Below are positions 38,500-48,363 of a stretch of DNA of 64,000 nt, one piece after another (within the stretch, counting starts at the first letter, position 1; each line of letters starts with the position of its first letter). The notes beneath the pieces were generated by a model, which was given only the letters and a program-made list of their open reading frames with translations, ran no database searches and had not been told where the DNA came from. The stretch is taken from positions 1,054,001-1,118,000 of the forward strand of contig CAVVFN010000008.1 in the NCBI GenBank assembly GCA_963747515.1, written 5' to 3'. The stretch is from Mariniphaga sp963747515 (GTDB lineage: Bacteria; Bacteroidota; Bacteroidia; Bacteroidales; Prolixibacteraceae). The translations under genes were made by a program, and so were the position numbers.

Positions 38500-39498
38500 G
38501 TGAACAATTTAAAGTCAAAAATAGTCGTGATAACTGGTGCTTCTGCCGGATTAGGCAGGGCAACCGCAAAGGCTTTTGGCGCTGCCGGGGCAAAAGTGGT
38601 GGCACTGGCAAGAAACAGGGAAAGCCTGGAAGGGACAAAACAGGAAGTTGAAAAAGCCGGCGGTGAATGTTTTTATTACCCGCTCGATGTGGCCGATTAT
38701 GAGAAAGTGGAGTCCACAGTTCAGACAATAGAAAAAGAAATTGGTCCGGTGGATGTATGGATTAACAATGCCATGACCAGCGTTTTTTCGCCCATTAAGG
38801 AGATGAATTCAAAAGAATACAAAAGAGTAACCGAAGTTACCTATCTGGGCCAGGTGTATTGCACGATTGCCATTTTAAAGAAAATGCTGGAACGCAACAA
38901 CGGCAAAATAATACTCGTTGGATCCGCTCTGGCTTACCGCGGAATTCCGCTGCAGGCTGCCTATTGCGGAGCCAAACATGGAATCCAGGGATTTTTTGAT
39001 TCCCTGCGAAGTGAACTGCTCCACTACAAAAGCAATGTGACGGCAACCATGGTTGAACTGCCGGCAATGAACACCACGCAGTTTGGCTGGGTAAAAAGCA
39101 GGCTTCCCAACAAGGCACGCCCCATGGGAACCGTTTATCAACCCGAAGTGGCCGCAAAAGCCATTGTTTATGCCGCTACGCACAACCGGCGCGAAATTTT
39201 TGTTGCCCTCCCCACCTTTCAGGCCATCATCGGAAATAAATTCTTCCCGGGATTACTCGACAGGATGATGGCAAACACCGGATTCAAGGGACAACAAACC
39301 GATGAACCGGAAGATCCCGGCCGCCCCTTTAACCTCTGGGAACCGGTTCCCGGCAACCACAGTGCCCATGGCCGTTTCGACAGCATCTCAAAAGATTCAA
39401 GTTCTGTTTTGTGGTTTTCATTGCACCCCGGTGTTTTCTGGAGTGCCCTCATACTTTTTATTGTCGCTGTAATCGTGATACTTGCACTTATATTTTAA
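38500..39498 (+). CDS. short-chain dehydrogenase/reductase with C-terminal membrane helix
   Basis: A 332-residue SDR. The cofactor motif is VITGASAGLGRATAKAFG (about 10-27), NNA is at about 90, the catalytic Ser is in LVGSALAYRG and YCGAKHG has the Tyr/Lys pair (about 156-160). A C-terminal extension ends in a hydrophobic helix (about 308-331) that anchors it. The start is GTG at 38500. Just before it the sequence ATGATGCCGTGA forms a two-Met mini-frame whose stop overlaps that GTG, which may couple translation. The substrate is unknown. Confidence 0.87.
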   Translation: MNNLKSKIVVITGASAGLGRATAKAFGAAGAKVVALARNRESLEGTKQEVEKAGGECFYYPLDVADYEKVESTVQTIEKEIGPVDVWINNAMTSVFSPIKEMNSKEYKRVTEVTYLGQVYCTIAILKKMLERNNGKIILVGSALAYRGIPLQAAYCGAKHGIQGFFDSLRSELLHYKSNVTATMVELPAMNTTQFGWVKSRLPNKARPMGTVYQPEVAAKAIVYAATHNRREIFVALPTFQAIIGNKFFPGLLDRMMANTGFKGQQTDEPEDPGRPFNLWEPVPGNHSAHGRFDSISKDSSSVLWFSLHPGVFWSALILFIVAVIVILALIF

Positions 39499-39512
39499 AA
39501 CGAAACCTGAAT

Positions 39513-40784
39513 ATGCTTGATAAGGAAGAAGTAAAAAAAAGGGTACGAAAAATAATGTTCGACAACATGATTCACGGACACTCAAATCCAGCTGACGTGG
39601 ATTATGGATTTACTCAACCTTCCCCCGAACGTTATCCCTTTCAGTACTTCTGGGATACCTGTTTTCATGCCATTATCCTGGTGTCGCTGGGAGAACCGGG
39701 CCATGCACGGCATCATCTGAGAACCTTGTTTGCCAATCAGCGGGAAGATGGGTTCATCGGAAACATTATTTACTGGAAGAAAATTTTCCCAGCCCGGATT
39801 ACCGACTTTTTACAGATGAAACCTGCCACCGTACTGGAACTTAAGTCGCCGCATATGAGCGGTATTATCCAGCCTCCCATTGTTGCCCAGGCGGTAAAAC
39901 GGGTTTATGAGGATACAGGTGATAAAGAATTCGTTAAAGAAATACTCCCAAAACTGAAACTTTATTACAACTGGCTGGCCAATAACCGTGATTTTGACGG
40001 CGATAACCTGCTTACCATAATTACCACTTTTGAGTCGGGCATGGATTGGAAAGCAAGTTACGATCCGGTACTTGGTTTCAGCGGCAAAGCCAATTACCAT
40101 CTTTTTATAAAAGGGGTTGGTGTCGATTTCCGGAATTTTATTCGCAATTACAACATGAATAAAATTTCCCGGACCAGCTATTTCAAGGTGAAAGATACCG
40201 GGTTTAATTCCATTTATGCTGCCAACCTGCACGACCTTTCCTTCCTGTGCAAGGTGGCCGGCGATGAAGATCAGGAAAAATACCTCTCACTGGCACGCAT
40301 GGTTACGGAAAGCATCCTCAGGGTAATGTACGATGAAGAGGATGCGGCATTCTATGATACCTATGCCCCCGGCAACAAAAAAATTAAAATACTTACACCA
40401 ACCATTTTCTATCCTGTCATTATGGACGATATTCCCCGTGAAATCCGGCAGGAGGTAATGAACAGGCATTTTTACAAAAGCGATGAATTCAACACCCCTT
40501 ACCCCCTTCCCTCGCTGGCAAAAAATGAGGCGGCTTTTAATCCCGGGAGCTCCGTCTACATCTGGCGCGGCCCTACCTGGATCATAAACAACTGGTTCAT
40601 GCACAAATACCTTATCCGGAACGAACACCGGGAAATGGCCAAAACCCTTATCAACAGCATGCTGAAACTTATTGAAAAAAGCGGCTTCAGGGAATATTAC
40701 AACCCCTTCACCGGCGAAGGATATGGCGCAAAGGATTTTACCTGGGCCGGCCTAATTCTCGATATGATGAACAACGACAAGTAA
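39513..40784 (+). CDS. MGH1-like / GH63-type glycoside hydrolase
   Basis: A protein of about 423 residues with an (alpha/alpha)6-barrel like GH63 and trehalase-type enzymes. It has PFQYFWDTCFHAIIL (about 40-54, carrying an Asp), IYWKKIFPAR, TTFESGMDW (about 170), GPTWIINNWFMHKY and YNPFTGEGYGAKDFTWAG (about 395-412, with the Glu). I start at the ATG at 39513 (MLDKEEVKKR), 14 bases after the SDR gene; the longer frame overlaps it. It may be a cytosolic glycosidase acting on a compatible solute or glycan. Confidence 0.82.
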   Translation: MLDKEEVKKRVRKIMFDNMIHGHSNPADVDYGFTQPSPERYPFQYFWDTCFHAIILVSLGEPGHARHHLRTLFANQREDGFIGNIIYWKKIFPARITDFLQMKPATVLELKSPHMSGIIQPPIVAQAVKRVYEDTGDKEFVKEILPKLKLYYNWLANNRDFDGDNLLTIITTFESGMDWKASYDPVLGFSGKANYHLFIKGVGVDFRNFIRNYNMNKISRTSYFKVKDTGFNSIYAANLHDLSFLCKVAGDEDQEKYLSLARMVTESILRVMYDEEDAAFYDTYAPGNKKIKILTPTIFYPVIMDDIPREIRQEVMNRHFYKSDEFNTPYPLPSLAKNEAAFNPGSSVYIWRGPTWIINNWFMHKYLIRNEHREMAKTLINSMLKLIEKSGFREYYNPFTGEGYGAKDFTWAGLILDMMNNDK

Positions 40785-40941
40785 CCCCCGGAAATCATCA
40801 CCTGCTGGCTGGACATTTTTTTAGCGCATGCCCGACGCAGAACCATTAAAATATAAATCTTACCCCACTGTCAAAACAGAGGTAAAAAAGGCGGCGGCGT
40901 CAAAATTCATGTACTGTCACTACCTGAGGTTCCTGCACCTG

Positions 40942-42336
40942 TTATTCATCCGGAACGGAAATTTTTATTAAATCCTGAATTCCGGAACTCATGGCCAATG
41001 CAACTGTATTTTCAATAATTTCCCTTTCTATCCCGGGAGCCCAGGTGGAAGGTAAGCCATAAACCATCTGGGAACTTTCGCCTTCATATCCGCCTTCCTG
41101 CAAAACTTTTTCTGTGGGGATATAGGCCATTACATCATTGGAATAACCCATTACGAAAATATCGTTCCCCAGTATTTTTTTTAGTTTATTGGAATAACCC
41201 ACCAGTACCTCGCCTCCAAGACTGACTATTTTCTGATTTCCCAGCTGCCAAAGCTGAACCGGGTAGGGATAATTCTTTATAAACGGTTCTCCCGATTCCA
41301 ATTTGCCCAGCATACGGTTCGACCACTTTTTTGTTATAGCTGATGCATTGTTCGTCATTGCCCGGAGTTCTTCCTTATTTGGAGGATCGGATAACGGCAG
41401 GCTAATTTCAGAATAGGCCGTTAACAAATGAGGGGATAGTTTATTCATATCTTCCTCCAGAACACGTTCAACAGCCGAAGCCAGTTCCTGCCCGTATTGT
41501 TTGGCCAGTGAAACGGATCGGCGGGGCAAAGGGTTCTGATCCCCTCCCGCACCTTGAAAAAACAGGGCTGTTGCTCCTTCATATTTTCGTTCCAGTTCTA
41601 TCTGGGCAAAACCCGGATAATCACCCGACAATCTATATTCAGATAAGACTGTAGGATGACAGGCATAGCCAAATACAACACCTATTATTCTTCCCCTGTC
41701 ATCTTCAACTTTCAAAACCGGCACGGCATAATCGTTTGGCCCCTTAAGTTCGGTCAGTTCCGATATTTTTCCTTCCTGGTTATTCCGCCGGTTAACCTGG
41801 AAACGGACAACACCGTTTTGAGCATAAATATTGGCAGACTGCATGGATTCTTTTGCCCTGATCGCCAGTTCCACAATCTGCCCTGCCAGCCAATTGGAAT
41901 AGACATCAATTTTTTCCTCCTGCCCCGGATCCAACGGATATATATCCACCAGGGCATTGGTTAGGACAGGCCCCGAATGGGTATGTGAACAGTTTAAAAT
42001 TATTTGTGAGCGGGATAAATCCAACTCTTTCTTCAACCTGTCGCGGACATCATCAGAGAAATCTTTTGGCAGACCAAGCAAATCGAGGGTGACCAGCAAC
42101 GAATTGTTTCCCAGGGAATCTTCCAGAAACAATGCTTTTGCCCATAAATCATGCAGTACTCCATCGGAAGGTTTTGTCCGGAGGCCATATCCGGCCATCC
42201 ATAAGCTCTCTTTAGGTGTAATTACAACCTTTGCAATCCCTGCCTTCCATCCCTGCGTTGATGCCGGACCCGGAACGGAAAACAGATCAGCCTGAAGTGC
42301 AATCAGAAATATTACGACGATAATCAACCGTTTCAT
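40942..42336 (-). CDS. neutral/alkaline ceramidase-like hydrolase
   Basis: A 464-residue exported protein (signal peptide about 1-20). It matches the N-terminal domain of neutral/non-lysosomal ceramidase: GIAKVVITPKESLWMAGYG (about 34), NCSHTHSGPVL (about 115-125, Zn-site His), GYACHPTVL and GDYPGFAQ. True ceramidases are longer, with a C-terminal Ig-like domain, which is missing. Related proteins in Bacteroidota occur without known ceramide substrates, so an amidohydrolase of unknown substrate is the safer call. It is 3 bases after the DegT gene. Confidence 0.85.
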   Translation of the reverse strand: MKRLIIVVIFLIALQADLFSVPGPASTQGWKAGIAKVVITPKESLWMAGYGLRTKPSDGVLHDLWAKALFLEDSLGNNSLLVTLDLLGLPKDFSDDVRDRLKKELDLSRSQIILNCSHTHSGPVLTNALVDIYPLDPGQEEKIDVYSNWLAGQIVELAIRAKESMQSANIYAQNGVVRFQVNRRNNQEGKISELTELKGPNDYAVPVLKVEDDRGRIIGVVFGYACHPTVLSEYRLSGDYPGFAQIELERKYEGATALFFQGAGGDQNPLPRRSVSLAKQYGQELASAVERVLEEDMNKLSPHLLTAYSEISLPLSDPPNKEELRAMTNNASAITKKWSNRMLGKLESGEPFIKNYPYPVQLWQLGNQKIVSLGGEVLVGYSNKLKKILGNDIFVMGYSNDVMAYIPTEKVLQEGGYEGESSQMVYGLPSTWAPGIEREIIENTVALAMSSGIQDLIKISVPDE

Positions 42337-42339
42337 CAG

Positions 42340-43722
42340 CTATCCTTTAATTTTGATTTTCTCCACATTTGTTTTGATCTTTTCAACGGCATTTGCTATG
42401 TTGTCCATATCCGCTTTGGTTCCCAGCAAAACATTTTGCGGCAACCAAACAGCCAGCTCATTGCATAACTTTTCATTCAGAGGGCACCCGTTATTCTCAG
42501 CATACGTTTTGTAATCGATTCGTTTTTCAGGGTAAAACTTCCGAAAAAAACGGCTGTTAAAGGTATTCTTCAAAAACGGCATTTTGTTAAGTTCCCGGTA
42601 GCCGCTGCTGCATGGAACCCCTTCCGCCTGCAGGGCCTCAATAAACCGGGATCGTTCCAATCCGGAGAATTCCTCTTTGTTGTATAAAAACGGGAAAAGA
42701 TGAAAAGCAGCTTTGGTTACATTCGGATACAGCCGGTACGGCGTGATTCCGGGTATTTCTTTCAAACGGGATTTAAGGTATTCTGCATTGCTGAACCGGG
42801 TTTGAGTCTGTTCTTCCAGCCGTTCCAGCTGCGCCAGGCCAATGGCTGCCTGGTATTCTGTAAGCCGCAATTTTGTTCCCGACATAAAGGTACCTGCCCT
42901 TACCTCACCTGCTGCGGAACCATACGGGTTCCCATAGTTATGATAGGAATAACAGCGATCCATAAATTCATCATCATCACTCACAATGGCACCACCTTCA
43001 CCCATTGGAATGTGCTTGGAGTTCTGAAAACTAAAACAGCCGGCATTCCCAAATGTACCCACTTTTTTGTGATTTATCTCAGCCAGCCAGGCCTGACAGG
43101 CATCTTCCACAACAAGAAGATTGTGTTTGCCGGCGATACCCATTATTTGTTCCATATCTGAAGGAAGTCCCAATATATGAACCGGCATTATTGCTCTGGT
43201 ATGAGGGGTAATCTTTGCTTCAATTTTTTTGGGATCCATCTGAAAGGTTTCCGGATCAACATCAACAAAAACAGGTATTGCCCCATTAAACAATATACTG
43301 CTGACCGATGCAATAAAGGTATACGGGGTAACCAGGACTTCATCGCCCCACCCCACATCCAGCTGTGCCAGCGATGCGTTTAATGCATTGGTACCGTTCA
43401 CCAGGGCAAGGCATCGTTTTGCCCCGATTAATTCAGCCCAGCGTTTTTCGAACTCAGTCACTACTTTATCTCTCGACCATATGCCACTCCTCATTACTTC
43501 CAGCAATTTCCTTTCATCGGTTTCCGGGTTCCATACAGGCCATTCCGGCCAGTGGTGCGAAGCAAATACCGGTTGGCCACCCAAAATGGCAGGTACTGTT
43601 GTTTCCGAAATGCTGCCGCCTGCAAGGATGGTTTCAGCTGCTCCCATACCCATCAGCGTACCGGCTCCAATCAGTGAATTCTTTCTGATAAATTCACGGC
43701 GGCTTTGATTTTTATTTTCCAT
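42340..43722 (-). CDS. DegT/DnrJ/EryC1/StrS aminotransferase family protein with Tat signal
   Basis: A 460-residue protein from the ATG at 43722. It begins with a Tat-type signal (SRREFIRKNS, then a hydrophobic Gly/Ala stretch), which is unusual for this normally cytosolic PLP family. Family motifs are VNGTNALNA, VTPYTFIAS, VEDACQAW (PLP Asp) and FSFQNSKHIPMGEGG with the PLP lysine (about residue 235). An extended frame to 43872 with a TTG start lacks similarity. The Tat signal and the ceramidase-like partner suggest a periplasmic role. Sugar or amine substrate unknown. Confidence 0.87.
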   Translation of the reverse strand: MENKNQSRREFIRKNSLIGAGTLMGMGAAETILAGGSISETTVPAILGGQPVFASHHWPEWPVWNPETDERKLLEVMRSGIWSRDKVVTEFEKRWAELIGAKRCLALVNGTNALNASLAQLDVGWGDEVLVTPYTFIASVSSILFNGAIPVFVDVDPETFQMDPKKIEAKITPHTRAIMPVHILGLPSDMEQIMGIAGKHNLLVVEDACQAWLAEINHKKVGTFGNAGCFSFQNSKHIPMGEGGAIVSDDDEFMDRCYSYHNYGNPYGSAAGEVRAGTFMSGTKLRLTEYQAAIGLAQLERLEEQTQTRFSNAEYLKSRLKEIPGITPYRLYPNVTKAAFHLFPFLYNKEEFSGLERSRFIEALQAEGVPCSSGYRELNKMPFLKNTFNSRFFRKFYPEKRIDYKTYAENNGCPLNEKLCNELAVWLPQNVLLGTKADMDNIANAVEKIKTNVEKIKIKG

Positions 43723-44194
43723 ACTCCCGATATTTTTTACTGTCATTGATATTCCCCTGTCTTGCCTTATTAAAATTATTGCGAAATCATCACTTTTAAG
43801 TCCTGTCCATCCCCGGCAAACGCAATCAATTATCTGCAGAACCAGTTGCCGTCGATGCTGCCATCTACCCAAAGATAATCCATATCCATAGTTTCCTGCC
43901 TGATAAAACTCATTTTTTTATTCATATTTTTTCATTGTTTATAGTATATCCGGGTTCTGCAGGACAGAAAAAAATTGCATTTTCAGCAGCCGGAATGAAG
44001 CACCCGTTTACAACCTACACCACCAACTGGTGTTCAGTTAAAACTTAAATTTCATACCTCTTTTCTTTTTTTATTTTCCTCTTGTGTAATTTGGTATAAA
44101 GTTGTAAACTTGCACTCCGAATTTTGATGCCGGGTTTTTAGCACATCCTTAGCCGGGATACGAAAATTAAAAACCTTGAATCAAAACTCATTTA
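43723..44194. other. Intergenic region before tRNA(CAT)
   Basis: 472 bases with no convincing gene. It should contain the promoter of the tRNA (a GTATAAAGTTGTAAACTTG stretch near 44095) and that of the DegT operon. Confidence 0.45.
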
Positions 44195-44268
44195 GGGCCT
44201 ATAGCTCAGTTGGTTAGAGCACCTGACTCATAATCAGGGGGTCGCTGGATCATGCCCAGCTGGGCCCA
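44195..44268 (+). tRNA. tRNA with anticodon CAT (Met or Ile2), unusual T-loop
   Basis: A 74-nt cloverleaf: GGGCCTA/TGGGCCC acceptor, CCTGA/TCAGG anticodon stem with loop CTCATAA, and GCTGG/CCAGC T stem. Anticodon CAT can be elongator Met or lysidine-modified Ile. The T-loop is ATCATGC (44249-44255), in place of the near-universal TTCRANY: bases 54 and 58 are swapped (T54A, A58T). It borders a low-GC island, so an element may have rewritten its 3' end. Confidence 0.88.
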
Positions 44269-44275
44269 CAGACTG

Positions 44276-44316
44276 AAAAAGAGGGGGTTACATTAAAAAT
44301 GTTTCCTCCTCTTTTT
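44276..44316 (+). terminator. tRNA terminator hairpin, repeated at 53.76 kb
   Basis: AAAAAGAGG and inner ACAT pair with ATGT and CCTCTTTTT in one long hairpin that ends in T's. The second half (TACATTAAAAATGTTTCCTC and on) recurs with one gap at 53759-53794. Confidence 0.8.
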
Positions 44317-44348
44317 GCTTCAGTTAAAACTTAGTTAAAACTATCATC

Positions 44349-44878
44349 TTATTTTAATGATTTTTTCAGCTTCAGGGAAACAGACTTTTTAGCATTTTCT
44401 ATTGATTTAAAAAGATGCTCAGCATGGTCATACTGTAATACATCTTTCTTATATTTTCCTTCTTCACAATGTAAAATAGCAGTCCTAATTAAATCCGTGT
44501 CATCCTAATCAAGTACATGGTCATATTCCCGAAGGAAACTTTTTAAGGAAAATTCTGTTTTTTTAAATTTTCCTGCTATATCAATTAATATATCTTCCAA
44601 ATCCATATTAGGCTTTGATTCCGGGCAGATGTCATAATATATAGAGTTTAAAGTTTTTAAAGCATTATAGTTTTCAGATTGAGATACTCCACCTGTTTAA
44701 TTTTGCTTTTAAAATCTTCTAATTTTCTTTCATATTCATTTTTAATTTTTCCTCTTATCTTTTCTGAGATATAAGTCCTTAAGACGACAATAACTAAAGT
44801 AGATACAATTGTACTTGTTACTGCACTTGTTAAAATATATGTCTCTATTGAAGAAAAATCCATTACTATTAATTTCAC
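44349..44878 (-). pseudogene. decayed membrane/coiled-coil protein
   Basis: The first 73 codons (from 44878) encode a membrane helix (about 14-33) and a coiled-coil (SEKIRGKIKNEYERKLEDFKSKI) and then hit a stop. One frame over, the reading continues (TGGVSQSENYNALKTLNSIYYD) to 44349, broken by one in-frame TAG near 44512 (...REYDHVLD*DDTDLIRTA). This is one gene of about 175 codons with a frameshift and a nonsense codon. It lies 20 bases after the radical SAM gene and is the last member of the NurA-HerA operon. Family unknown. Confidence 0.7.
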
Positions 44879-44898
44879 CTACTATTTTTACATTGCAT

Positions 44899-46833
44899 TC
44901 AAATAGATAAAGATTCTTTATACTCCTGCACTTCAGATTTAACTATACCTGAAGCATCATATTCTTTTTTTAGTTTATATAGCTCTGAGTCTTTATTATT
45001 CACAAAATCATGTTTTATGTGTGTGTAATGGGTTAGTAGTTTTAAGATTCTTGGATTATTGGTGCTATATTCAATATTTGAAAAATCCCCTTCTTCAATA
45101 ATTTTTTTAGCAGTTTCTAAATCTTCAACCGCTAACAGATTAAAATCCTTTCTCCAAGCATCAATATAACCAATATGTTGAAAGAAATAACGATATATTA
45201 AAAATGTTTCAGGCATATATAATAATTCATAAAATTCTTCTACATTTTTACCGAATGCTTTAGTAAAAAAAGAATAACCTCTACCAACTTTACCTTTAGT
45301 AGAATTTAAAATTGCCTGAATGGCCCTTAAAAATTTTTTATTCCAATATTTTCCTACATAGTTTCTATTCATATAAAATTTTTCTAAATCAATCGGGAGA
45401 AACTTCATCGGAAAAGAAAAAATTGAAATATTTAACTCATCACTTAATTTTACGTTCAGGTCAAGTCGCTTATATAACTCTTCAGGCTTATCTTCAAAAT
45501 TATACAACAAATAATTAGACAATTCATTGATTTTATATTTGGCAGCCCATCTTATAGCTTGCTCATATACATCCCAGTATTCCATGCTATCCAATGCAAT
45601 TCTAAGAGGTTTAATTGGTATTTCGCTTAATTTTTTCATTTTTCCCTCTGTCATTAATCTAGCATCAACACCTTGATTAAAATCAACATATCTTAATTTT
45701 TCAGTCTTATTAAGGTACTTTTTATTTATTTCATTTAATTCTTCGTAGGCTTTAATAAGTTTTTGCTTATGTGATTCAGAAAAAAGCTGGTGTTTATCTA
45801 GTACATCATAAACAATTTGTTTATCCTTTCCTTTTGCTTTATCAAGAAGATTCTGAAAAAGTTTGTTGGATTTCCGAATATAAGCATTATCATTAACTCC
45901 TGATTGAAGGTTGTTAATGGCAATTTCTAAATAATCAGGGTCTTTAAGTTTTGAACCTCTATAAAAACCGTTTCCTTTTATATCATCAATAATAGAATTA
46001 AAATTTTTTGAAGCTAAAACATTATTGTCAAGCAATAAAAGATTACGTTTAGCACCATAAATTTTTGAAGTTTCTAGAATTTTATTTTTTAGAGGAATAT
46101 ATTTATCAAATTTTGGTTCTATTCTCCAAACTGCACAAAAACCACATTTCCTGACACAACCTCTTGTCATATACCCATAATAAGCATTATTTTCAGGATA
46201 GGCATAATCAATTTCTTCAAGTATAGAATAATCTAATGGCAACTCATCAATAACAATAATATTATCATCAAATATTCCGGGCTTATTAAGTAATCCTTTA
46301 ATCGTACTTATACCTGTTTCTTTTTTGACTTCATCATGAAGTACTGTGGCTAAGACTCCACCTACTTTTAATTCATTTATATCCTTTACTAAATATTTAG
46401 CAAAATTGATGGTTTCAATAGTTATCTTCCAATGGAAAGTAAATAATGTAGCTACATATATTATCCCATTGAGGCTTTTCATAGTATTTTTTATTTTTAT
46501 AATAACTATAATAATATTTGAACCACTCTTTTAAAATAGGAGCATGAGTAGTTTGAAATCTGAAGTAAGTAGATGCAAGTCTTTTAATCTACCTCTTTTT
46601 AGATATTCTAAAATTTGGTACTTTAGTAAGTGCCAATCAACTGAATTTTCAATGCTTCCTAGCTTAAGAATTATTTCTTGACTAATGTTATCAAGAACGA
46701 ATTCTTTCAAATCCCCTTTAAAAAATCTTACGTTATCGCCAATCATTCGGTGATAAGTTGCAAGCTTCATTAAACCAATTGGTGGATACTTATTTTTATA
46801 ATTTGGTTCAATTAAAAGAATATTTCTCTTCAT
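44899..46833 (-). pseudogene. radical SAM protein, with two compensating frameshifts
   Basis: The N-part (46833-46531) begins KRNILLIEPNYKNKYPPIGLMKLATYH, a B12-binding-like lead-in. The C-part (from 46482) has the 4Fe-4S motif CVRKCGFC (C-x3-C-x2-C) after YYGYMTRG. The two are in the same frame but separated by a stop. The middle frame reads FQTTHAPILKEWFKYYYSYY...EKPQWDN, which completes the protein. A lost base near 46545 and an extra base near 46460 restore one gene of about 645 residues. Its start overlaps the GHKL ATPase (ATGA). Substrate unknown. Confidence 0.82.
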
Positions 46834-48356
46834 CTAAAATTTTGTTCAATCCAATATTTCAAATTCTCTGCTAAATCTGGCGTAAGTTTATCATCAATAA
46901 TCTCATATACTTTTGAAATTAATTTACGTTCATTTTTATTTAATTTGGAAAGATTATTACTTCGATAAATTGTTTTGCCGTTATCTTGTATATTTTCTGC
47001 TTTCGGATCTAATTCTTCAGTTGTTACAACTTTTTCATATATTTTTGTAAGCACATCATCTCCATTGATTTTTGCCTTTTGTCTTTCTAGCTCCTTCTTT
47101 GCCTGCTCAGCTTTTGATTTACTGTCGTTATATTGTTTTAATAGCTTTTCTTTTTCTTCCTTACTTGTAAAACCATTTTTTTGAGTTTTTTCAAGGTTAT
47201 TTTTAACTTCAATAAAGCTCTCAATCTTTTTATTTGCTGAATTAATAATTGATGCAGAGTAAGTAATTTTATGAAGTTCATTTGCAAAAAAATCTTTCAA
47301 TGAACTTTCGAACTCATAACATACTTCATTTTGCAAAAAGTAATCTCGGCGAGCATTTGGAATTAAATCTGGTCCAAAAGCATGTATCTCACCAAAAAAA
47401 TAGAAATGGAATCTGTGATCTTTGTGTAACTTCCTTAGGGTATTTTCAGTACCGATTTGAATGTTATCTTTTCTTAATCGAAAACCTCTTGCTAAATTAA
47501 ATTTTGGAGGAATTTGCTCAATTGCTTTTGAAACACCATACCAAAGAAATCCAATAATTTTTCCTTGATAGCTGAATGTTTTATACTTCACATCAAAAAT
47601 TTCATCTTTATTTTTGCCATTATTATCTTTTATCGTTGACCGATAAGCTTTATATAATTGCTCTGTGTTTATAAATATTTTATATTCATCGATAATTAAA
47701 TTATTCCTTTCTAACTCAGCTAAAATGTTGTTTTTAAACATGAAATGACCTTCAAAAGGTATTGGAGATACCATTGATAAATACTCCCTGACTTCAGTAA
47801 TATTCAACAAAACAGGATCTGAAACATTTTCTAATGTAACCCTGAAATAATGACTTTCAATACTTTCTTTTTCAGATTTCACTGAGATAATACTTTCAAT
47901 TACCTCTGTTGCCTCTTCCCTCTTAGTTCTATTATTAATTATATGTTTTAAAAGATTAGCATCCCATACCATTACATTTTTAGATTCTTCACCAGTATAG
48001 GAAGATTCAAAAGTTAACAAATCACAATAGGCTAAACCCCCCAGACGACCTATGCCTCTAAATCCTTTATGTTTTCCTCTATCTTTCGTAGATTGGGCGA
48101 TGTTCTTAAGAATACTATAAAAATCTTCTGAAGGAATGCCAGTTGCATTATCCTCAATTGTTATCCGTTTTTTAATTGGATCTATTTCAATAAAAATATT
48201 TCCATCATTGAGGCTTCCTAGAATATTAAGTTGGACAGCTTTATCAATCTGGTCTGCTGAATTTTGAATATATTCTCTAAATACAAACCTGGAATCTTCA
48301 TACATGGCAAGGGTTAAAGATTCAATTACATCTTTTCCTATTTTTGCTTTATTCAT
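46830..48356 (-). CDS. GHKL (Hsp90/MORC-like) ATPase
   Basis: A 508-residue protein with the Bergerat ATP-binding fold: FREYIQNSADQ (Glu28, Asn32), IEDNATGIP (Asp69 to Gly73) and KGFRGIGRLGG (about 97-107). The middle resembles the transducer domain of Hsp90/MORC-type proteins in bacterial conflict systems. A coiled coil (about 390-435, KEEKEKLLKQYNDSKSKAE) lies near the C-terminus. ATP would drive dimer clamp closure, perhaps on DNA. It lies 7 bases after the HerA-like gene and overlaps the radical SAM gene. Intact, unlike its neighbours. Confidence 0.88.
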   Translation of the reverse strand: MNKAKIGKDVIESLTLAMYEDSRFVFREYIQNSADQIDKAVQLNILGSLNDGNIFIEIDPIKKRITIEDNATGIPSEDFYSILKNIAQSTKDRGKHKGFRGIGRLGGLAYCDLLTFESSYTGEESKNVMVWDANLLKHIINNRTKREEATEVIESIISVKSEKESIESHYFRVTLENVSDPVLLNITEVREYLSMVSPIPFEGHFMFKNNILAELERNNLIIDEYKIFINTEQLYKAYRSTIKDNNGKNKDEIFDVKYKTFSYQGKIIGFLWYGVSKAIEQIPPKFNLARGFRLRKDNIQIGTENTLRKLHKDHRFHFYFFGEIHAFGPDLIPNARRDYFLQNEVCYEFESSLKDFFANELHKITYSASIINSANKKIESFIEVKNNLEKTQKNGFTSKEEKEKLLKQYNDSKSKAEQAKKELERQKAKINGDDVLTKIYEKVVTTEELDPKAENIQDNGKTIYRSNNLSKLNKNERKLISKVYEIIDDKLTPDLAENLKYWIEQNFR

Positions 48357-48363
48357 AAAAAAC

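Noticed and set aside
37532..38728. 398-codon minus-strand ORF opposite the SPW-VKOR gene
   Set aside because: It lies antisense to a clear membrane-protein gene and its translation is low-complexity His/Gln/Pro-rich without family likeness.
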